DNA of 64,000 nucleotides from JAPHSX01 sp039714395 (GCA_039714395.1 JBDLJH010000004.1:62001-126000); one strand, 5' to 3'. Positions 1 to 8,412 are shown, counted from the first letter of the stretch. The notes: a model not told the origin generated them from the sequence alone. Program-made: numbers and translations.

Positions 1-199
1 TCTTAGTAACCTCACCACCCGCCAGATAGGCCCCGGCAAACTCAAACACGGCGGCGATGATAAAGGCCTGCTTGATGCTAACGGCCTTGGAACCGACCGA
101 GGTACCCATGGCGTTAGCGACATCATTCGCACCCACACCCCATGCCATAAAGAAACCGAAGATGCAGGCAAGAACGATAAATATTGTTGCGTATTCCAC
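1..199 (-). CDS. PiT-family inorganic phosphate transporter, N-terminal part
   Basis: Only the first 66 codons lie in the window; the gene runs off the left edge. The start is a GTG preceded by a GAGG ribosome-binding site. The visible segment begins with a hydrophobic helix, followed by the signature GANDVANAMGTSVGS, which is diagnostic of the PiT/Pho-4 sodium- or proton-coupled phosphate permeases of the inner membrane, then by a second hydrophobic helix. The neighbour immediately upstream in the same direction is a PhoU-like DUF47 protein, the standard partner of PiT transporters. The substrate could be phosphate or a metal-phosphate complex; the fragment cannot tell. Confidence 0.9.
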   Translation of the reverse strand, partial: MEYATIFIVLACIFGFFMAWGVGANDVANAMGTSVGSKAVSIKQAFIIAAVFEFAGAYLAGGEVTK

Positions 200-211
200 G
201 ACGATACCCTC

Positions 212-892
212 TTATCTTGCCAGCATGATTTCTAGACGACTACCCACTCGCTGGGCCAAATCGGCAAGCTCCCCCACCCACTCAACGATGCGGTAGATAA
301 ACATCACATCGATCGGCGACATATCCTTCTCTAGCACAAACATCTTGGCTCGCACCTCGACCTGAATCGTGTCGGTCTTACTCTCCAGCTCATCGAGCTG
401 AGTGATCATCGACTCGACCAGGTCCACCTCACGGCCGCGGAAACCGGTCTCTACCAGCTCATCAAGCTCGTTAATGGCGGCCTGCGCCTGGGCAGAGGTA
501 TCGACGCAGCTTTTAACGAAATCGAGCATCAGCGGTCCAATCTCACTGGGAAAAGTCATCTGGCGACCCAGCATCAGGCCGGCAACATCCTTGGCCTTGT
601 TGGCGATCTTATCCTGGGTGGTCAGCGTCTCCAGCAGGTCGCGGCGCGACATCGCCATCATCAGGCCACTGGGCAGGTTAAGGCGCAGCTCGCGTTTAAG
701 GTCATCGGCAACCCCTTCGAGGCGGGCAATATCCTTCTGCAGTACAGCAGCCTTATCCCAGTCATTGGCCAGGGCGGCTTCAAAAAAGGGGATCAGCTCA
801 TTGGCACAGGTCTGAACCTCGGCCATGTGTTTCTGCATCGGACTCACCGGCGATTTGCCGAACATGCTGAAGATATGACTCTTGCGTGACAT
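212..892 (-). CDS. PhoU-like DUF47 protein (TIGR00153 family), probable PiT regulator
   Basis: A 226-residue all-helical protein of the DUF47/TIGR00153 type, a cytoplasmic PhoU-like family usually encoded with PiT transporters and thought to modulate them. The start at MSRKSHIFSMFGKSPVSP was chosen because a strong AGGAG site lies just upstream, although the frame stays open further 5'. The segment after about residue 30 is rich in heptad-like helices, as in PhoU, and the length matches the family. The stop lies only 12 bases before the GTG of the transporter gene, so the two are almost certainly co-transcribed. Binding of metal by the family is known; the effect on transport here is inferred from context. 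Confidence 0.88.
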   Translation of the reverse strand: MSRKSHIFSMFGKSPVSPMQKHMAEVQTCANELIPFFEAALANDWDKAAVLQKDIARLEGVADDLKRELRLNLPSGLMMAMSRRDLLETLTTQDKIANKAKDVAGLMLGRQMTFPSEIGPLMLDFVKSCVDTSAQAQAAINELDELVETGFRGREVDLVESMITQLDELESKTDTIQVEVRAKMFVLEKDMSPIDVMFIYRIVEWVGELADLAQRVGSRLEIMLAR

Positions 893-994
893 GGGATTGC
901 TCCTGCCTTTTGATTTTCGCGAATTATAGAGGGCTATGACTACCAGGCCCACATTTTATGACCGTTTTATTACAGTTTTATGACGGCCCGATGA

Positions 995-2014
995 CTACTG
1001 GCCTTGTTTTAACCACCTGGCCGCCTGCACGGCGAAGTAGGTGAGGATGCCATCGGCCCCGGCACGCTTAAAGGCAAGCAGCGACTCCATCACTACAGCC
1101 TCCTCATCCAGCCAGCCGTTCTGGCTGGCGGCCTTGAGCATGGCGTACTCACCGGAGACCTGGTAGGCATAGGTCGGGGCGGCGTACTGATCCTTGATAC
1201 GGCGTACGATGTCCAGATAGGGCATGCCGGGCTTCACCATCACCATATCGGCCCCCTCCTCCAGGTCGAGCCCCACTTCCCATAGCGCCTCATCACTATT
1301 GGCCGGATCCATCTGGTAGGTGTACTTGTTGCCACCACCGAGATTGCCCGATGAACCCACCGCATCGCGGAAGGGACCGTAGAAGCTGGAAGCATACTTG
1401 GCCGAATAGGCCATAATGCGGGTATTAATATAGTCGGCAGCCTCAAGGGCCTCGCGAATGGCCCCGATGCGCCCATCCATCATGTCGGAGGGGGCGACCA
1501 CCTGTGCCCCTGCCGCGGCATGGGAGAGGGCCTGTTTCACCAGCACCTCGGTAGTCTCATCGTTCATGACATAACCACTTTCATCCAGCAGGCCATCCTG
1601 GCCGTGGATGGTGAAGGGATCCAGTGCCACATCGGTCATTACCCCAAGCTCGGGGAAGTTCTCACGCAGGGCACGCACTGCACGCTGTGCCAGGCCGTCA
1701 GGGTTGTAGGCCTCCTCTGCCCCCTCGGTTTTCGCCTCCTGCGGGGTCACCGGAAACAGCGCCACCATCGGTATACCCAGCTCCACCAGCTCTTCAGCCT
1801 GTTTCAACAACAGGTCGATGGAGACGCGCTCCACCCCTGGCATCGAGGGCACCGCCTGACGCTGGTTTTCACCCTCCAGAATAAACATCGGGTAGATCAG
1901 GTCATTGCTGGTCAGCACGTTCTCACGCATCAGACGGCGTGAGAAATCATCGCGGCGCATGCGACGCATACGGGAGAGAGGAAAGGCGCTAATTCCAGAA
2001 TCAGGACGGCTCAT
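995..2014 (-). CDS. hemB: Delta-aminolevulinic acid dehydratase (porphobilinogen synthase)
   Basis: HemB condenses two 5-aminolevulinate molecules to porphobilinogen, the second common step of tetrapyrrole synthesis, in the cytoplasm. The 339 residues span the full family length. The two active-site lysines are visible as SAKYASSFYGPFRDA (Lys206) and MVKPGMPYLDI (Lys261). At residues 128-141 the metal loop reads DVALDPFTIHGQDG: aspartates and alanine occupy the places where zinc-type enzymes carry cysteines, so this is predicted to be the magnesium-dependent, Pseudomonas-like form. It is well separated from hemC-hemD-hemX-hemY further along the window, as in many gammaproteobacteria. Confidence 0.97.
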   Translation of the reverse strand: MSRPDSGISAFPLSRMRRMRRDDFSRRLMRENVLTSNDLIYPMFILEGENQRQAVPSMPGVERVSIDLLLKQAEELVELGIPMVALFPVTPQEAKTEGAEEAYNPDGLAQRAVRALRENFPELGVMTDVALDPFTIHGQDGLLDESGYVMNDETTEVLVKQALSHAAAGAQVVAPSDMMDGRIGAIREALEAADYINTRIMAYSAKYASSFYGPFRDAVGSSGNLGGGNKYTYQMDPANSDEALWEVGLDLEEGADMVMVKPGMPYLDIVRRIKDQYAAPTYAYQVSGEYAMLKAASQNGWLDEEAVVMESLLAFKRAGADGILTYFAVQAARWLKQGQ

Positions 2015-2091
2015 AGTGGGCTCACTCTAAATAGATGTGGTTATGCTCTAATTATGAGAAAGGCTAACCCGCAGAAACAGTAGGTGCAAGC

Positions 2092-3426
2092 TTACAAATT
2101 CTTTGCAATCAGCGCCTTGTCATAAGCACCCTGTGGCAATGGAATCTTCACCCGATAACCGCCACCAGGGGCCTCGGACATGGCATTGCCCTTCTCATCG
2201 CTCATCGCCTCCAGAGTGATCATCTGGTTGCCCTGTGGCGTCATCAGCTCCAGCGAATCACCCACGGCGAACTTGTTCTTCACATCGATCACCGCCATAC
2301 CACTCTCGGCATCAAAGCTCTCCACCTCACCAACAAACTTCTGCTGCAGGCTGTCGGAGTGATTGCTGAGGTAGTTCTGGTACTCCCTGGTGTGGTGACG
2401 CTGGTAGAAGCCGTCGGTGTAACCACGGTTGGCCAGGTTCTCCAGCACACCGAGCAGGCTCGGGTCGAAGGGACGGCCGGCCACCGCATCATCGATGGCA
2501 CGGCGGTAGACCTGAGCGGTGCGAGCGGCGTAGTAGTGGGACTTGGTACGTCCCTCGATCTTGAGACTATCAACACCCATCTCCACCAGACGCTGCACGT
2601 GCTCCACCGCACGCAGATCCTTGGAGTTCATGATGTAGGTGCCGTGCTCATCCTCCTCCACCGGCATATACTCACCGGGGCGCTCCTTCTCTTCGAGCAG
2701 GTAGACCCCCTCAGATGCGGCGTGACGCTCGCCACTGCCGGTCTGTGAGGCGAGCGGTGAGCCCGTCAAATCCTGTAATACCACATCACCGCTTTCATTC
2801 TCTTCAGCTGGTTTAACGTCGTACTCCCAGCGGCAGGAGTTGGTACAACTCCCCTGATTGGCATCACGGTGGTTGAAGTAGCCTGAGAGCAGGCAGCGAC
2901 CGGAGTAGGCGATGCACAGCGCACCGTGCACAAACACCTCCAGTTCCATCTGCGGACACTCCTGGCGGATCTCGCTGATCTCATCCAGTGACATCTCGCG
3001 AGAGAGGATCACCCGCGTCAGCCCCAGCGACTGCCAGAATTTCACACTGGCGTAGTTAACAGTGTTGGCCTGCACCGAAAGATGCACCTCCACCTCGGGC
3101 CAGCGCTCACGCACCATCATGATAAGACCCGGGTCAGCCATAATCAGCGCATCGGGCCCCAACTCGACAATGGGTTCGATATCCCTGATAAAGGTCTTCA
3201 ACTTAGCGTTGTGCGGTGATACGTTAGTGGCAAGAAAAAACTGCTTCCCTGCGCTATGCACCTCATCGATACCGCTCTTGAGCTGCTCCAGGGTATCGAA
3301 ATCATTATTGCGAACCCGCAATGAATAACGGGGCATACCGGCATAGACCGCATCAGCACCGTAGGCGATGGCGTAGCGCAGGTTCTTCAGGTTGCCTGCT
3401 GGGGCGAGTAGTTCGGGAGTCTTCAT
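2092..3426 (-). CDS. trhP: U32-family tRNA 5-hydroxyuridine synthesis protein TrhP (YegQ)
   Basis: A 444-residue member of peptidase family U32, closest in architecture to E. coli YegQ/TrhP, which acts in prephenate-dependent hydroxylation of uridine 34 in tRNA. The start MKTPELLAPAGNLKNLRYAI is the classic U32 N terminus; an in-frame ATG 24 codons upstream lacks family sequence. A cysteine cluster (CIAYSGRCLLSGYF followed by GSCTNSC) is the predicted iron-sulfur site, and SLKIEGRTKSHYYAARTAQVYR is the U32 signature region. A C-terminal beta-barrel-like segment follows from about residue 370. The role is assigned by family; protease activity is not expected. Confidence 0.92.
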   Translation of the reverse strand: MKTPELLAPAGNLKNLRYAIAYGADAVYAGMPRYSLRVRNNDFDTLEQLKSGIDEVHSAGKQFFLATNVSPHNAKLKTFIRDIEPIVELGPDALIMADPGLIMMVRERWPEVEVHLSVQANTVNYASVKFWQSLGLTRVILSREMSLDEISEIRQECPQMELEVFVHGALCIAYSGRCLLSGYFNHRDANQGSCTNSCRWEYDVKPAEENESGDVVLQDLTGSPLASQTGSGERHAASEGVYLLEEKERPGEYMPVEEDEHGTYIMNSKDLRAVEHVQRLVEMGVDSLKIEGRTKSHYYAARTAQVYRRAIDDAVAGRPFDPSLLGVLENLANRGYTDGFYQRHHTREYQNYLSNHSDSLQQKFVGEVESFDAESGMAVIDVKNKFAVGDSLELMTPQGNQMITLEAMSDEKGNAMSEAPGGGYRVKIPLPQGAYDKALIAKNL

Positions 3427-3734
3427 ACAGGTATCTCTAAAAATTGTCTCTTCGTCCGATGACTGCGTTGCAGCACTTTCTGCGATGCTCATTAACACAT
3501 AGAGTTAACTGTGCTTCTCAAAAGCACTGCGCCTTGTCCTCGAACGAATATCCTAATTTTTCGAGGTACCTTACAACTTATTGGAAAAATGTCTGTCCAA
3601 AGGTTGAAGGTACGACCCGAGAACCGGGTCACAGAATCGCATTCTAGCATGGCAAAGCAACAAAACGCCTTTGCCATGCAGGCTTCAATTGGCCAGAATC
3701 ACCACAGTTAATATAGATGGATAAGGAATATAAA
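3427..3734. other. Intergenic region between trhP and mlaC
   Basis: This 308-base region separates divergent genes and must hold both promoters. I see no convincing gene; the open frames on both strands lack family sequence and overlap each other. Its notable content is two inverted repeats between 3614 and 3679, described separately, and an AAGGA ribosome-binding site before mlaC. Confidence 0.6.
3614..3679. repeat. Two adjacent hairpins upstream of mlaC
   Basis: The first is a six-base stem GACCCG/CGGGTC around a five-base loop (3614-3630). The second is a perfect 11-base stem, GCATGGCAAAG paired with CTTTGCCATGC, with an 11-base loop (3647-3679). Neither is followed by a clean T-run on either strand, so they are not typical terminators. 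They lie 56-120 bases before the mlaC start and could act in the leader RNA of mlaC or mark a protein-binding site. Confidence 0.5.
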
Positions 3735-4430
3735 ATGAATATCCGCATAAAACAGCTCCTCAACTACGGCCTGCTCCTGTTAGGCCTCACTGCCTTTGGG
3801 GCCTCTGCCCAGGCCAGCATAGCGCCACACCAGATGCTCGAAGAGGTGACACAGGAGCTGTTCGATATGCTTGAGACGGAGCAGGCGACCATCGACCAGA
3901 AGCATGAGCGACTCTATGAACTGGTAGAACAGGTATTGCTGCCTCATGTGGATCTCGGTGTAATGTCACGCTACGTGCTGGGAAAATATTGGCGCGGTGC
4001 CAGCAAAGAGCAACGTCAGCGCTTCAGTAGTGAATTCAAGATCCTGATGGTGCGCTTCTATGTCTCGGCCCTGCTGGACGACCCCGGACAGCTGAAAAAG
4101 CTGCTGGAAGACCGCGACAACCTGATTCGGTATCTGCCGGTAGTGACCGACGAGAGCACAAAAAAGACCCGTGTGCGCGCCGAGGTTCACCTGCCTAACG
4201 GCGGGCCACGGATTCCGGTCAGCTTTAATCTATTTATTAAAAACGGTAAGTGGATGATGTACGACGTTAATGTCGACGGTATCAGCCTGGTCAGCAACTA
4301 CCGTAGCAGTTTCGCCACCGAGGTAAGGCGTGATGGACTCGATACGCTTATTGAGCGCCTGGTGGTACGCAACGAAGAGCTGCTACAGGCCACCCGAGAC
4401 AAACAGGCGCAGACCGCCAGGGCCGAATGA
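3735..4430 (+). CDS. mlaC: MlaC/Ttg2D-type periplasmic phospholipid-binding protein
   Basis: A 231-residue protein with an N-terminal signal peptide (about residues 1-27, ending near ASAQAS) and a complete MlaC (toluene-tolerance Ttg2D) domain. MlaC shuttles phospholipids through the periplasm between the outer-membrane MlaA complex and the inner-membrane MlaFEDB transporter. The stretch LGVMSRYVLGKYWRGASKEQ is typical of the family. The ATG at 3735 was chosen over the in-frame ATG at 3717 because AAGGA precedes it and the signal peptide starts there. It is an orphan: no mlaE, mlaF or mlaD is present nearby, so it may serve a transporter encoded elsewhere. Confidence 0.9.
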   Translation: MNIRIKQLLNYGLLLLGLTAFGASAQASIAPHQMLEEVTQELFDMLETEQATIDQKHERLYELVEQVLLPHVDLGVMSRYVLGKYWRGASKEQRQRFSSEFKILMVRFYVSALLDDPGQLKKLLEDRDNLIRYLPVVTDESTKKTRVRAEVHLPNGGPRIPVSFNLFIKNGKWMMYDVNVDGISLVSNYRSSFATEVRRDGLDTLIERLVVRNEELLQATRDKQAQTARAE

Positions 4431-4492
4431 TCTCAGAGCTCTTCAACAACACCCTTGCGGTGGTCAAGAACGAGAGACTGATATATTACTGA
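4427..4492 (+). CDS. Possible 21-residue peptide overlapping the mlaC stop
   Basis: An ATG overlaps the mlaC stop codon (ATGA), the arrangement used for translational coupling, and opens a 21-codon frame (begins MISELFNNTLAVVKNE). In many mla operons a MlaB STAS-domain gene follows mlaC in this position, so this may be a truncated remnant of such a gene, or chance. The sequence is too short to classify. Confidence 0.2.
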   Translation: MISELFNNTLAVVKNERLIYY

Positions 4493-4830
4493 GGGAGAAG
4501 CACCACCGCTGTCGCCGCCGACTGCTTGTTGATTTCAAACCGCACTTCGCAATATTCGGGCTGTACATCGGTCGGAGAAGGGTCATCAGAGCAGCTACAT
4601 CCCGCGATAATTCCGGTGAAAAAAATCCCTGCCTTCACACGAATCATCGACTCATCATCGGCGACATTTATCACCATTACCTTGAACGGTTCAGCACTAA
4701 CATAGGAGCTCAATGACAGTCCCTGCTGCAACGGCAACTCCTCTGCCTTCAATTGTTCAAGCTCATCTTTCAGGACTTCTTTGAATGTAGCCGTGCCCCA
4801 TGCGCTGAGTGATTGCTTAAGATTAATCAT
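4486..4830 (-). CDS. Conserved hypothetical protein with a hydrophobic Cys-Ser-Cys segment
   Basis: A 114-residue protein of no function known to me. The N-terminal half is helical and charged. Residues around 86-98 form a hydrophobic stretch, FFTGIIAGCSCSDDP, followed by an acidic, proline-containing tail with EYCEVRFEI. There is no signal peptide. I placed the start at the ATG giving MINLKQSLSAWGTATFKEVL; a TTG five codons upstream is possible and neither has a clear ribosome-binding site. The gene overlaps the short frame after mlaC by a few bases on the opposite strand. It precedes no obvious partner. Confidence 0.65.
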   Translation of the reverse strand: MINLKQSLSAWGTATFKEVLKDELEQLKAEELPLQQGLSLSSYVSAEPFKVMVINVADDESMIRVKAGIFFTGIIAGCSCSDDPSPTDVQPEYCEVRFEINKQSAATAVVLLPQ

Positions 4831-4869
4831 CAGATATTGGTACAAGGACTGGTTGGTGAGTTTGATATG

Positions 4870-5142
4870 TCACTCTTCATCCTTGAATGCATCCTTAATC
4901 GACTGCCAGACACCCTTCGACTCTTTCTTCACCTCTTTGGCACCACCCTTGGTTTCTTTCCAGGCCTCCTTGGATCCCTCTTTCACACCACCCCATGCCT
5001 CTTTGGAGCCCTGCTTGATCTCCCCCCATGCACCCTTAACCTCTGACTTTACATTCCCCTTCTTCCCATCCTCGGCATAACCCACTGTTACAAGTGAGGA
5101 AAGAGTAAATAACAGTAAACTCATCAAAATACGTTTGTGCAT
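4870..5142 (-). CDS. Small secreted protein with Lys/Trp/Gly 11-residue repeats
   Basis: A 90-residue protein: a signal peptide (MHKRILMSLLLFTLSSLVTV, cleavage near GYA-ED), then a mature part built of imperfect repeats of about 11 residues such as KGAWGEIKQGS, KEAWGGVKEGS and KEAWKETKGGA. The composition (Lys, Glu, Gly, a periodic Trp) resembles the amphipathic 11-mers of LEA-like stress proteins, though the tryptophans are unusual. Each repeat would form three helical turns with Trp on one face. The start was chosen at the signal peptide; an upstream in-frame ATG adds only a poor leader. Function unknown; a periplasmic or envelope stress role is a guess. Confidence 0.7.
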   Translation of the reverse strand: MHKRILMSLLLFTLSSLVTVGYAEDGKKGNVKSEVKGAWGEIKQGSKEAWGGVKEGSKEAWKETKGGAKEVKKESKGVWQSIKDAFKDEE

Positions 5143-5205
5143 GGCTTTAGCCCTGATTTTAATAACAACTGAAGTTAACAAGAGTATACACAAGCTAAAA
5201 TCACT

Positions 5206-5844
5206 CTATCCAGAATTTTTGCTCGCTTTGTCCTTCTTATTATTCTGGCTTGCAGAGGGTGTTGTCGTCACTCCTGCCGTGAGGGTAAAGCGCATTGCCT
5301 CATCCATACTCATATTTACCGGGCGCACAGAACTACGTGGCAGCAATACGGCATAGCCACCAATCATATAACTCAGGGGGATATAGACCAGAACACTATC
5401 TTCTTCACGAAAACCCTCTGGCAGAAGGTCATAGTCATTCTGTGTAATAAAGCCGATAACCTGCATACCAGTATCGCCCAGTGTCACTGCGACAACCTGT
5501 TCAAACTCCTTCTGCCTGTTTGGAGAGAAGTAATCAAGAAAGTCACGCAAGGCACGATAGACTGATTTAATGATCGGTGTGTGATAAATCAACTGCTCAC
5601 CCAGTGCAAACACCCGCTGCACAATGTAGGCGTGCATCATCAAGCCAATCACAAAGGCAAACAGCAGGCCGGCTACCAGGCCCATCCCCGGCCAATAAGC
5701 ATCCGCTGGCAGCACAAGTCGTATCAGGTCACCCAACAGGGTCTCTGCCGTAATAGCAAACCAGTAGAGCAGGTAAGCGGTAAGTAACACAGGAAGAATT
5801 GTCATCAACCCGGTAAGCACATGCCGCGCTATAAAACGAACCAT
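5206..5844 (-). CDS. DUF502 family inner-membrane protein
   Basis: A 212-residue membrane protein of the DUF502 family. Two hydrophobic segments are visible (about residues 10-35 and 52-75), followed by a conserved cytoplasmic or periplasmic domain with the family motifs PIIKSVYRALRDFLDYF and VLVYIPLSYMIGGYAVLLPR. The C terminus is a charged, low-complexity tail rich in Lys, Asn and Ser. A GGGGGAAG ribosome-binding site precedes the ATG. The family is widespread in proteobacteria but has no established activity. The upstream 264 bases to the next gene hold nothing that I recognise. Confidence 0.85.
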   Translation of the reverse strand: MVRFIARHVLTGLMTILPVLLTAYLLYWFAITAETLLGDLIRLVLPADAYWPGMGLVAGLLFAFVIGLMMHAYIVQRVFALGEQLIYHTPIIKSVYRALRDFLDYFSPNRQKEFEQVVAVTLGDTGMQVIGFITQNDYDLLPEGFREEDSVLVYIPLSYMIGGYAVLLPRSSVRPVNMSMDEAMRFTLTAGVTTTPSASQNNKKDKASKNSG

Positions 5845-6108
5845 TGAGCTTCCCCCATAAGTAGTTTTCTTACACTGAGTATAGACAGGCCTTTCTCAGG
5901 TGCCCCAGATTATTCTGCTGTGAGACCCCGACTTTGCTATCTGTTCTGGACAAACTTTATGACGACTGTGACTGCTAAAGTCAGGTACACAGGAATTTTG
6001 TGACTTTCATTTTTGATCTATTAACCACATGATTTTTAATCATACAGTACGATAGTAACTTTTATATTCTCATGCTCCGGCCTGCACAACCACCTCTCGC
6101 CAAAGGTT

Positions 6109-6333
6109 TTACAGCTTAAAGCTTGGAATATCCGTTCTACCTATAATCGTCAAAATGACACCGACACAGATAAAGAAGAAGGTAGAGGCCATCAGGCTGG
6201 TAGAGATGGGATTATATGCACCTATTTCATCCACACGGAAAAATAACCATACACCACAAACACCTGCCAGAATAAAACTCACCACACCCGAGACAAGTGA
6301 GAGCTTCTGTAAAAAACCTTTCTGTTTTTTCAT
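6109..6333 (-). CDS. Small two-helix membrane protein, function unknown
   Basis: A 74-residue protein with a short basic N terminus (MKKQKGFLQKLS), two hydrophobic helices (about residues 12-32 and 46-66) and a linker containing FRVDEIGAYNPIS. An AGGAG site lies upstream. I do not recognise a family. The neighbours on the same strand are a DUF502 protein and a glutaredoxin-like protein, but the gaps are too large to claim an operon. Confidence 0.6.
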   Translation of the reverse strand: MKKQKGFLQKLSLVSGVVSFILAGVCGVWLFFRVDEIGAYNPISTSLMASTFFFICVGVILTIIGRTDIPSFKL

Positions 6334-6415
6334 CTAATCTATTACTCCTGTGTAGCGGGCTGATACCAGTTGCCACGGATACCATAACCTCAAACAATTG
6401 CTAAGGATATTAAAA

Positions 6416-6790
6416 TTAGCTGGCATCCAGCGGATAGGTCTTCTCCAGGTAAGCGATGATGTCGCTAGACTCGTACATCCACTCACTAGTACCGTCGCTG
6501 TGTGAAATGCGCAGGCACGGAACCTTCACCTCTCCACCCTGCTTCTGTAACTCATTTCGATATACACCCTCGGACTTCGCATCACGTAACTGGATGGGTA
6601 GATTCAGTCGCTGCATTGCACGACGCACCTTTACGCAGAACGGGCAAGCGTGAAACTGGTAGAGGGAGTAACTTTCCATCGACTTATCAATCTCTCGCTG
6701 TTTCTCCACAGTACGTTTCCCCGCTCGCGGCCAGGTTAGCCAGTTAATAAAGAGAACTATGCGACCTAAAAACCACCGTACATATTTCAT
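6416..6790 (-). CDS. Membrane-anchored glutaredoxin-like protein
   Basis: A 124-residue protein. The first about 25 residues contain a hydrophobic segment (FLGRIVLFINWLTW) that could anchor it; from residue 47 a glutaredoxin fold begins, with the redox motif CPFC in YQFHACPFCVKVRRAMQRL. The family's conserved cis-proline motif is present as KVPCLRIS, and a C-terminal DIIAYLEKTYP completes the GST-N/glutaredoxin fold. Such proteins reduce disulfides or glutathione mixed disulfides; the substrate is unknown. An upstream in-frame ATG adds 12 residues lacking similarity, so the internal ATG was preferred. Confidence 0.8.
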   Translation of the reverse strand: MKYVRWFLGRIVLFINWLTWPRAGKRTVEKQREIDKSMESYSLYQFHACPFCVKVRRAMQRLNLPIQLRDAKSEGVYRNELQKQGGEVKVPCLRISHSDGTSEWMYESSDIIAYLEKTYPLDAS

Positions 6791-6897
6791 GGTTACTACC
6801 GAGTTAGGATATTGAATGGAGCGCAATCATAACGGATTTCGCTTTATGGGGAACTAATTACTTCGTAAACAGAGCCTTTATCTCCAGCTGCTGTTGA

Positions 6898-7431
6898 TTA
6901 TGCATAATCAAGATATTTACCTATATCCGTCATTGCCGTGTACTCGGTTATCTCGATCTCTGCCGCAACAAAATCGATACTATCCGGATAGGGACTGGCC
7001 TCTTCCCCTCTTCGCTTCGCCTCTTCCAGCCACTGGCTTGCCCACATCGACACTTCCTTTCGGGGTGTCGCATCCATTCGACTCATAGCAAGGGTCAGTA
7101 TCTCCCAGAAACCACTGCGTGATAGTGAGTTGAATAACTGACTTATCTTCGAAATATCATGCCTTTGTAACGCCGCAGCTAAGAGACGCAAATTCACTTC
7201 CATTAGCTCTGCACTGGCCCGTTCAATTTCTGATAACAGAATGGCCTTAATTCGCTCAAAGGTTTCATCGTTTATGAATTCAGGTTCGACTGCGGTGATG
7301 ATAAATGTCCGCAACGCATCAAGTGCTATAAGACGTTTTTCAGGTGTTGCCGTACTACGTTGCAACTCGTCGCAGTAAGCGCTGATCCCGCTGGGGGTTA
7401 GATGAAGGGATACTTTATCGGTTAATTTCAA
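6898..7431 (-). CDS. Hypothetical helical protein
   Basis: A 177-residue, mostly helical, soluble protein with no signal peptide or recognisable domain. It begins with a TTG codon (LKLTDKVSLHLTPSGISAYC after the initiator) preceded by GGGG at good spacing; no better ATG is available. It is acidic and rich in leucine and glutamate (for example RLLAAALQRHDISKISQLF), a pattern seen in helical-repeat scaffolds. It precedes no clear partner, but the next two small genes upstream on the same strand may be transcribed with it. Function unknown. Confidence 0.6.
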   Translation of the reverse strand: MKLTDKVSLHLTPSGISAYCDELQRSTATPEKRLIALDALRTFIITAVEPEFINDETFERIKAILLSEIERASAELMEVNLRLLAAALQRHDISKISQLFNSLSRSGFWEILTLAMSRMDATPRKEVSMWASQWLEEAKRRGEEASPYPDSIDFVAAEIEITEYTAMTDIGKYLDYA

Positions 7432-7498
7432 TGCAACAACCCCATAACATCAATTTCACTGTTCCTGGTGACCGTTCTGCCATAACGACGACACGGCA

Positions 7499-7783
7499 TC
7501 ATCTCTCGTCGATACATTCTCTACTACCCATTTCAAAATCTCTGCAGATCTGGGGCCGCTGCGCATAAATGGTACAACGCATCGTAGTACGGTCGAGCGC
7601 CGTGCACCAACCATCGTCACGGCGTCGCATCACCTGCCCACCCCAGCTGCTCCATTCAGTTAGACCTTCAGGAATATCGTTATCATCGATAAGCAGCACC
7701 TGTAATCGACAACAGGCCGCATCACAGTCCTCACAACTTATTTGGGAAGTATTCTTTTGCGTTTCTGACGCGATTATTACCAT
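7499..7783 (-). CDS. YkgJ-family cysteine-cluster protein
   Basis: A 94-residue protein of the YkgJ/UPF0153 type (putative zinc- or iron-chelating domain). Eight cysteines are visible in the family pattern: CEDCDAACC near residue 17, WCTALD, RCTIYAQRPQICRDF and a terminal Cys. The compact RP-x-C-R-x-F motif is the hallmark. Members are thought to bind a metal or iron-sulfur cluster; the physiological role is not established. The start lies four bases after the stop of the preceding gene, so the two are probably co-transcribed. Confidence 0.85.
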   Translation of the reverse strand: MVIIASETQKNTSQISCEDCDAACCRLQVLLIDDNDIPEGLTEWSSWGGQVMRRRDDGWCTALDRTTMRCTIYAQRPQICRDFEMGSRECIDER

Positions 7784-7787
7784 CTCT

Positions 7788-8177
7788 TCAATAGACGTCT
7801 ATCGCAAACTTCGCCCACGGCATCATCGCCTCCTGTAAAGACTCCTTTATTCCTTCCTCATGGAAACGACCATAAACCATCGAGTTGTCCGAGAGGACTA
7901 ATTGCTTACCCTGCCAGTTGAGACGAAATTTTCCGCCTCCGACTATCTGTAAGGCCGGTTGTTCAAAATGGAGTATTTCAGGTGACTGCCAGTGGTGCGG
8001 AAGATGTTGCTCAGTCATAAAGTGTGCAACGATCTGATTATGAAACTGGTGCTGGTCTTTAGTGGCAAAAAGTAACCACTGCTCGCCTTTCCAGTTGAGT
8101 TGTACAAACTTGCCACGCACCTCATCGAGATGGCGCATCGCCTCAATCGTCGGATAAGTCTTTATTTTCATAACCAT
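7788..8177 (-). CDS. Hypothetical protein upstream of the YkgJ-like gene
   Basis: A 129-residue soluble protein that I do not recognise. It has a beta-rich pattern with repeated short strands (KFVQLNWKGEQWLLFATKDQ, then KFRLNWQGKQLVL), suggesting an internal duplication of a small beta unit, and four histidines in one stretch (HFMTEQHLPHHW). No signal peptide. Two ATGs, two codons apart, are both possible starts. It sits four bases before a YkgJ-like metal-cluster gene, so the two may act together. Confidence 0.6.
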   Translation of the reverse strand: MVMKIKTYPTIEAMRHLDEVRGKFVQLNWKGEQWLLFATKDQHQFHNQIVAHFMTEQHLPHHWQSPEILHFEQPALQIVGGGKFRLNWQGKQLVLSDNSMVYGRFHEEGIKESLQEAMMPWAKFAIDVY

Positions 8178-8341
8178 TATCGCCTAATACCTGCTCACCA
8201 GCGCCCATCGCTGGATTCCACAGGCTTCCACCTAACCCTGATTGTAATTCATATAGAAGGTCTATACCTGGACAAAGTCGCTCAGAATATGAAGGGAGGA
8301 AAGAGGAACAGTTCTTGACGAACTACCCAATATTAGAAGCA

Positions 8342-8412
8342 GCGGCTCTGTGGGCCGCATTTTTTCATCAAACTGTTATGCCTCCGTACCGGGCTGACTG
8401 TACTCAGCCCGG
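8342..8412. repeat. Two hairpins downstream of the DUF2892 gene
   Basis: A nine-base stem CCGGGCTGA/TCAGCCCGG with a six-base loop (8389-8412) lies 14 bases past the DUF2892 stop, and a GCGGC/GCCGC stem (8342-8358) lies beyond it, followed by ATTTTTTC on the plus strand. The second would terminate plus-strand transcription, but no plus-strand gene precedes it. The first lacks a T-run on the minus strand and may instead protect the mRNA end. Confidence 0.45.

Noticed and set aside
8342..8365. A terminator for a plus-strand gene
   Set aside because: The stem and T-run point to plus-strand transcription, but no plus-strand gene lies upstream; kept only as a hairpin.
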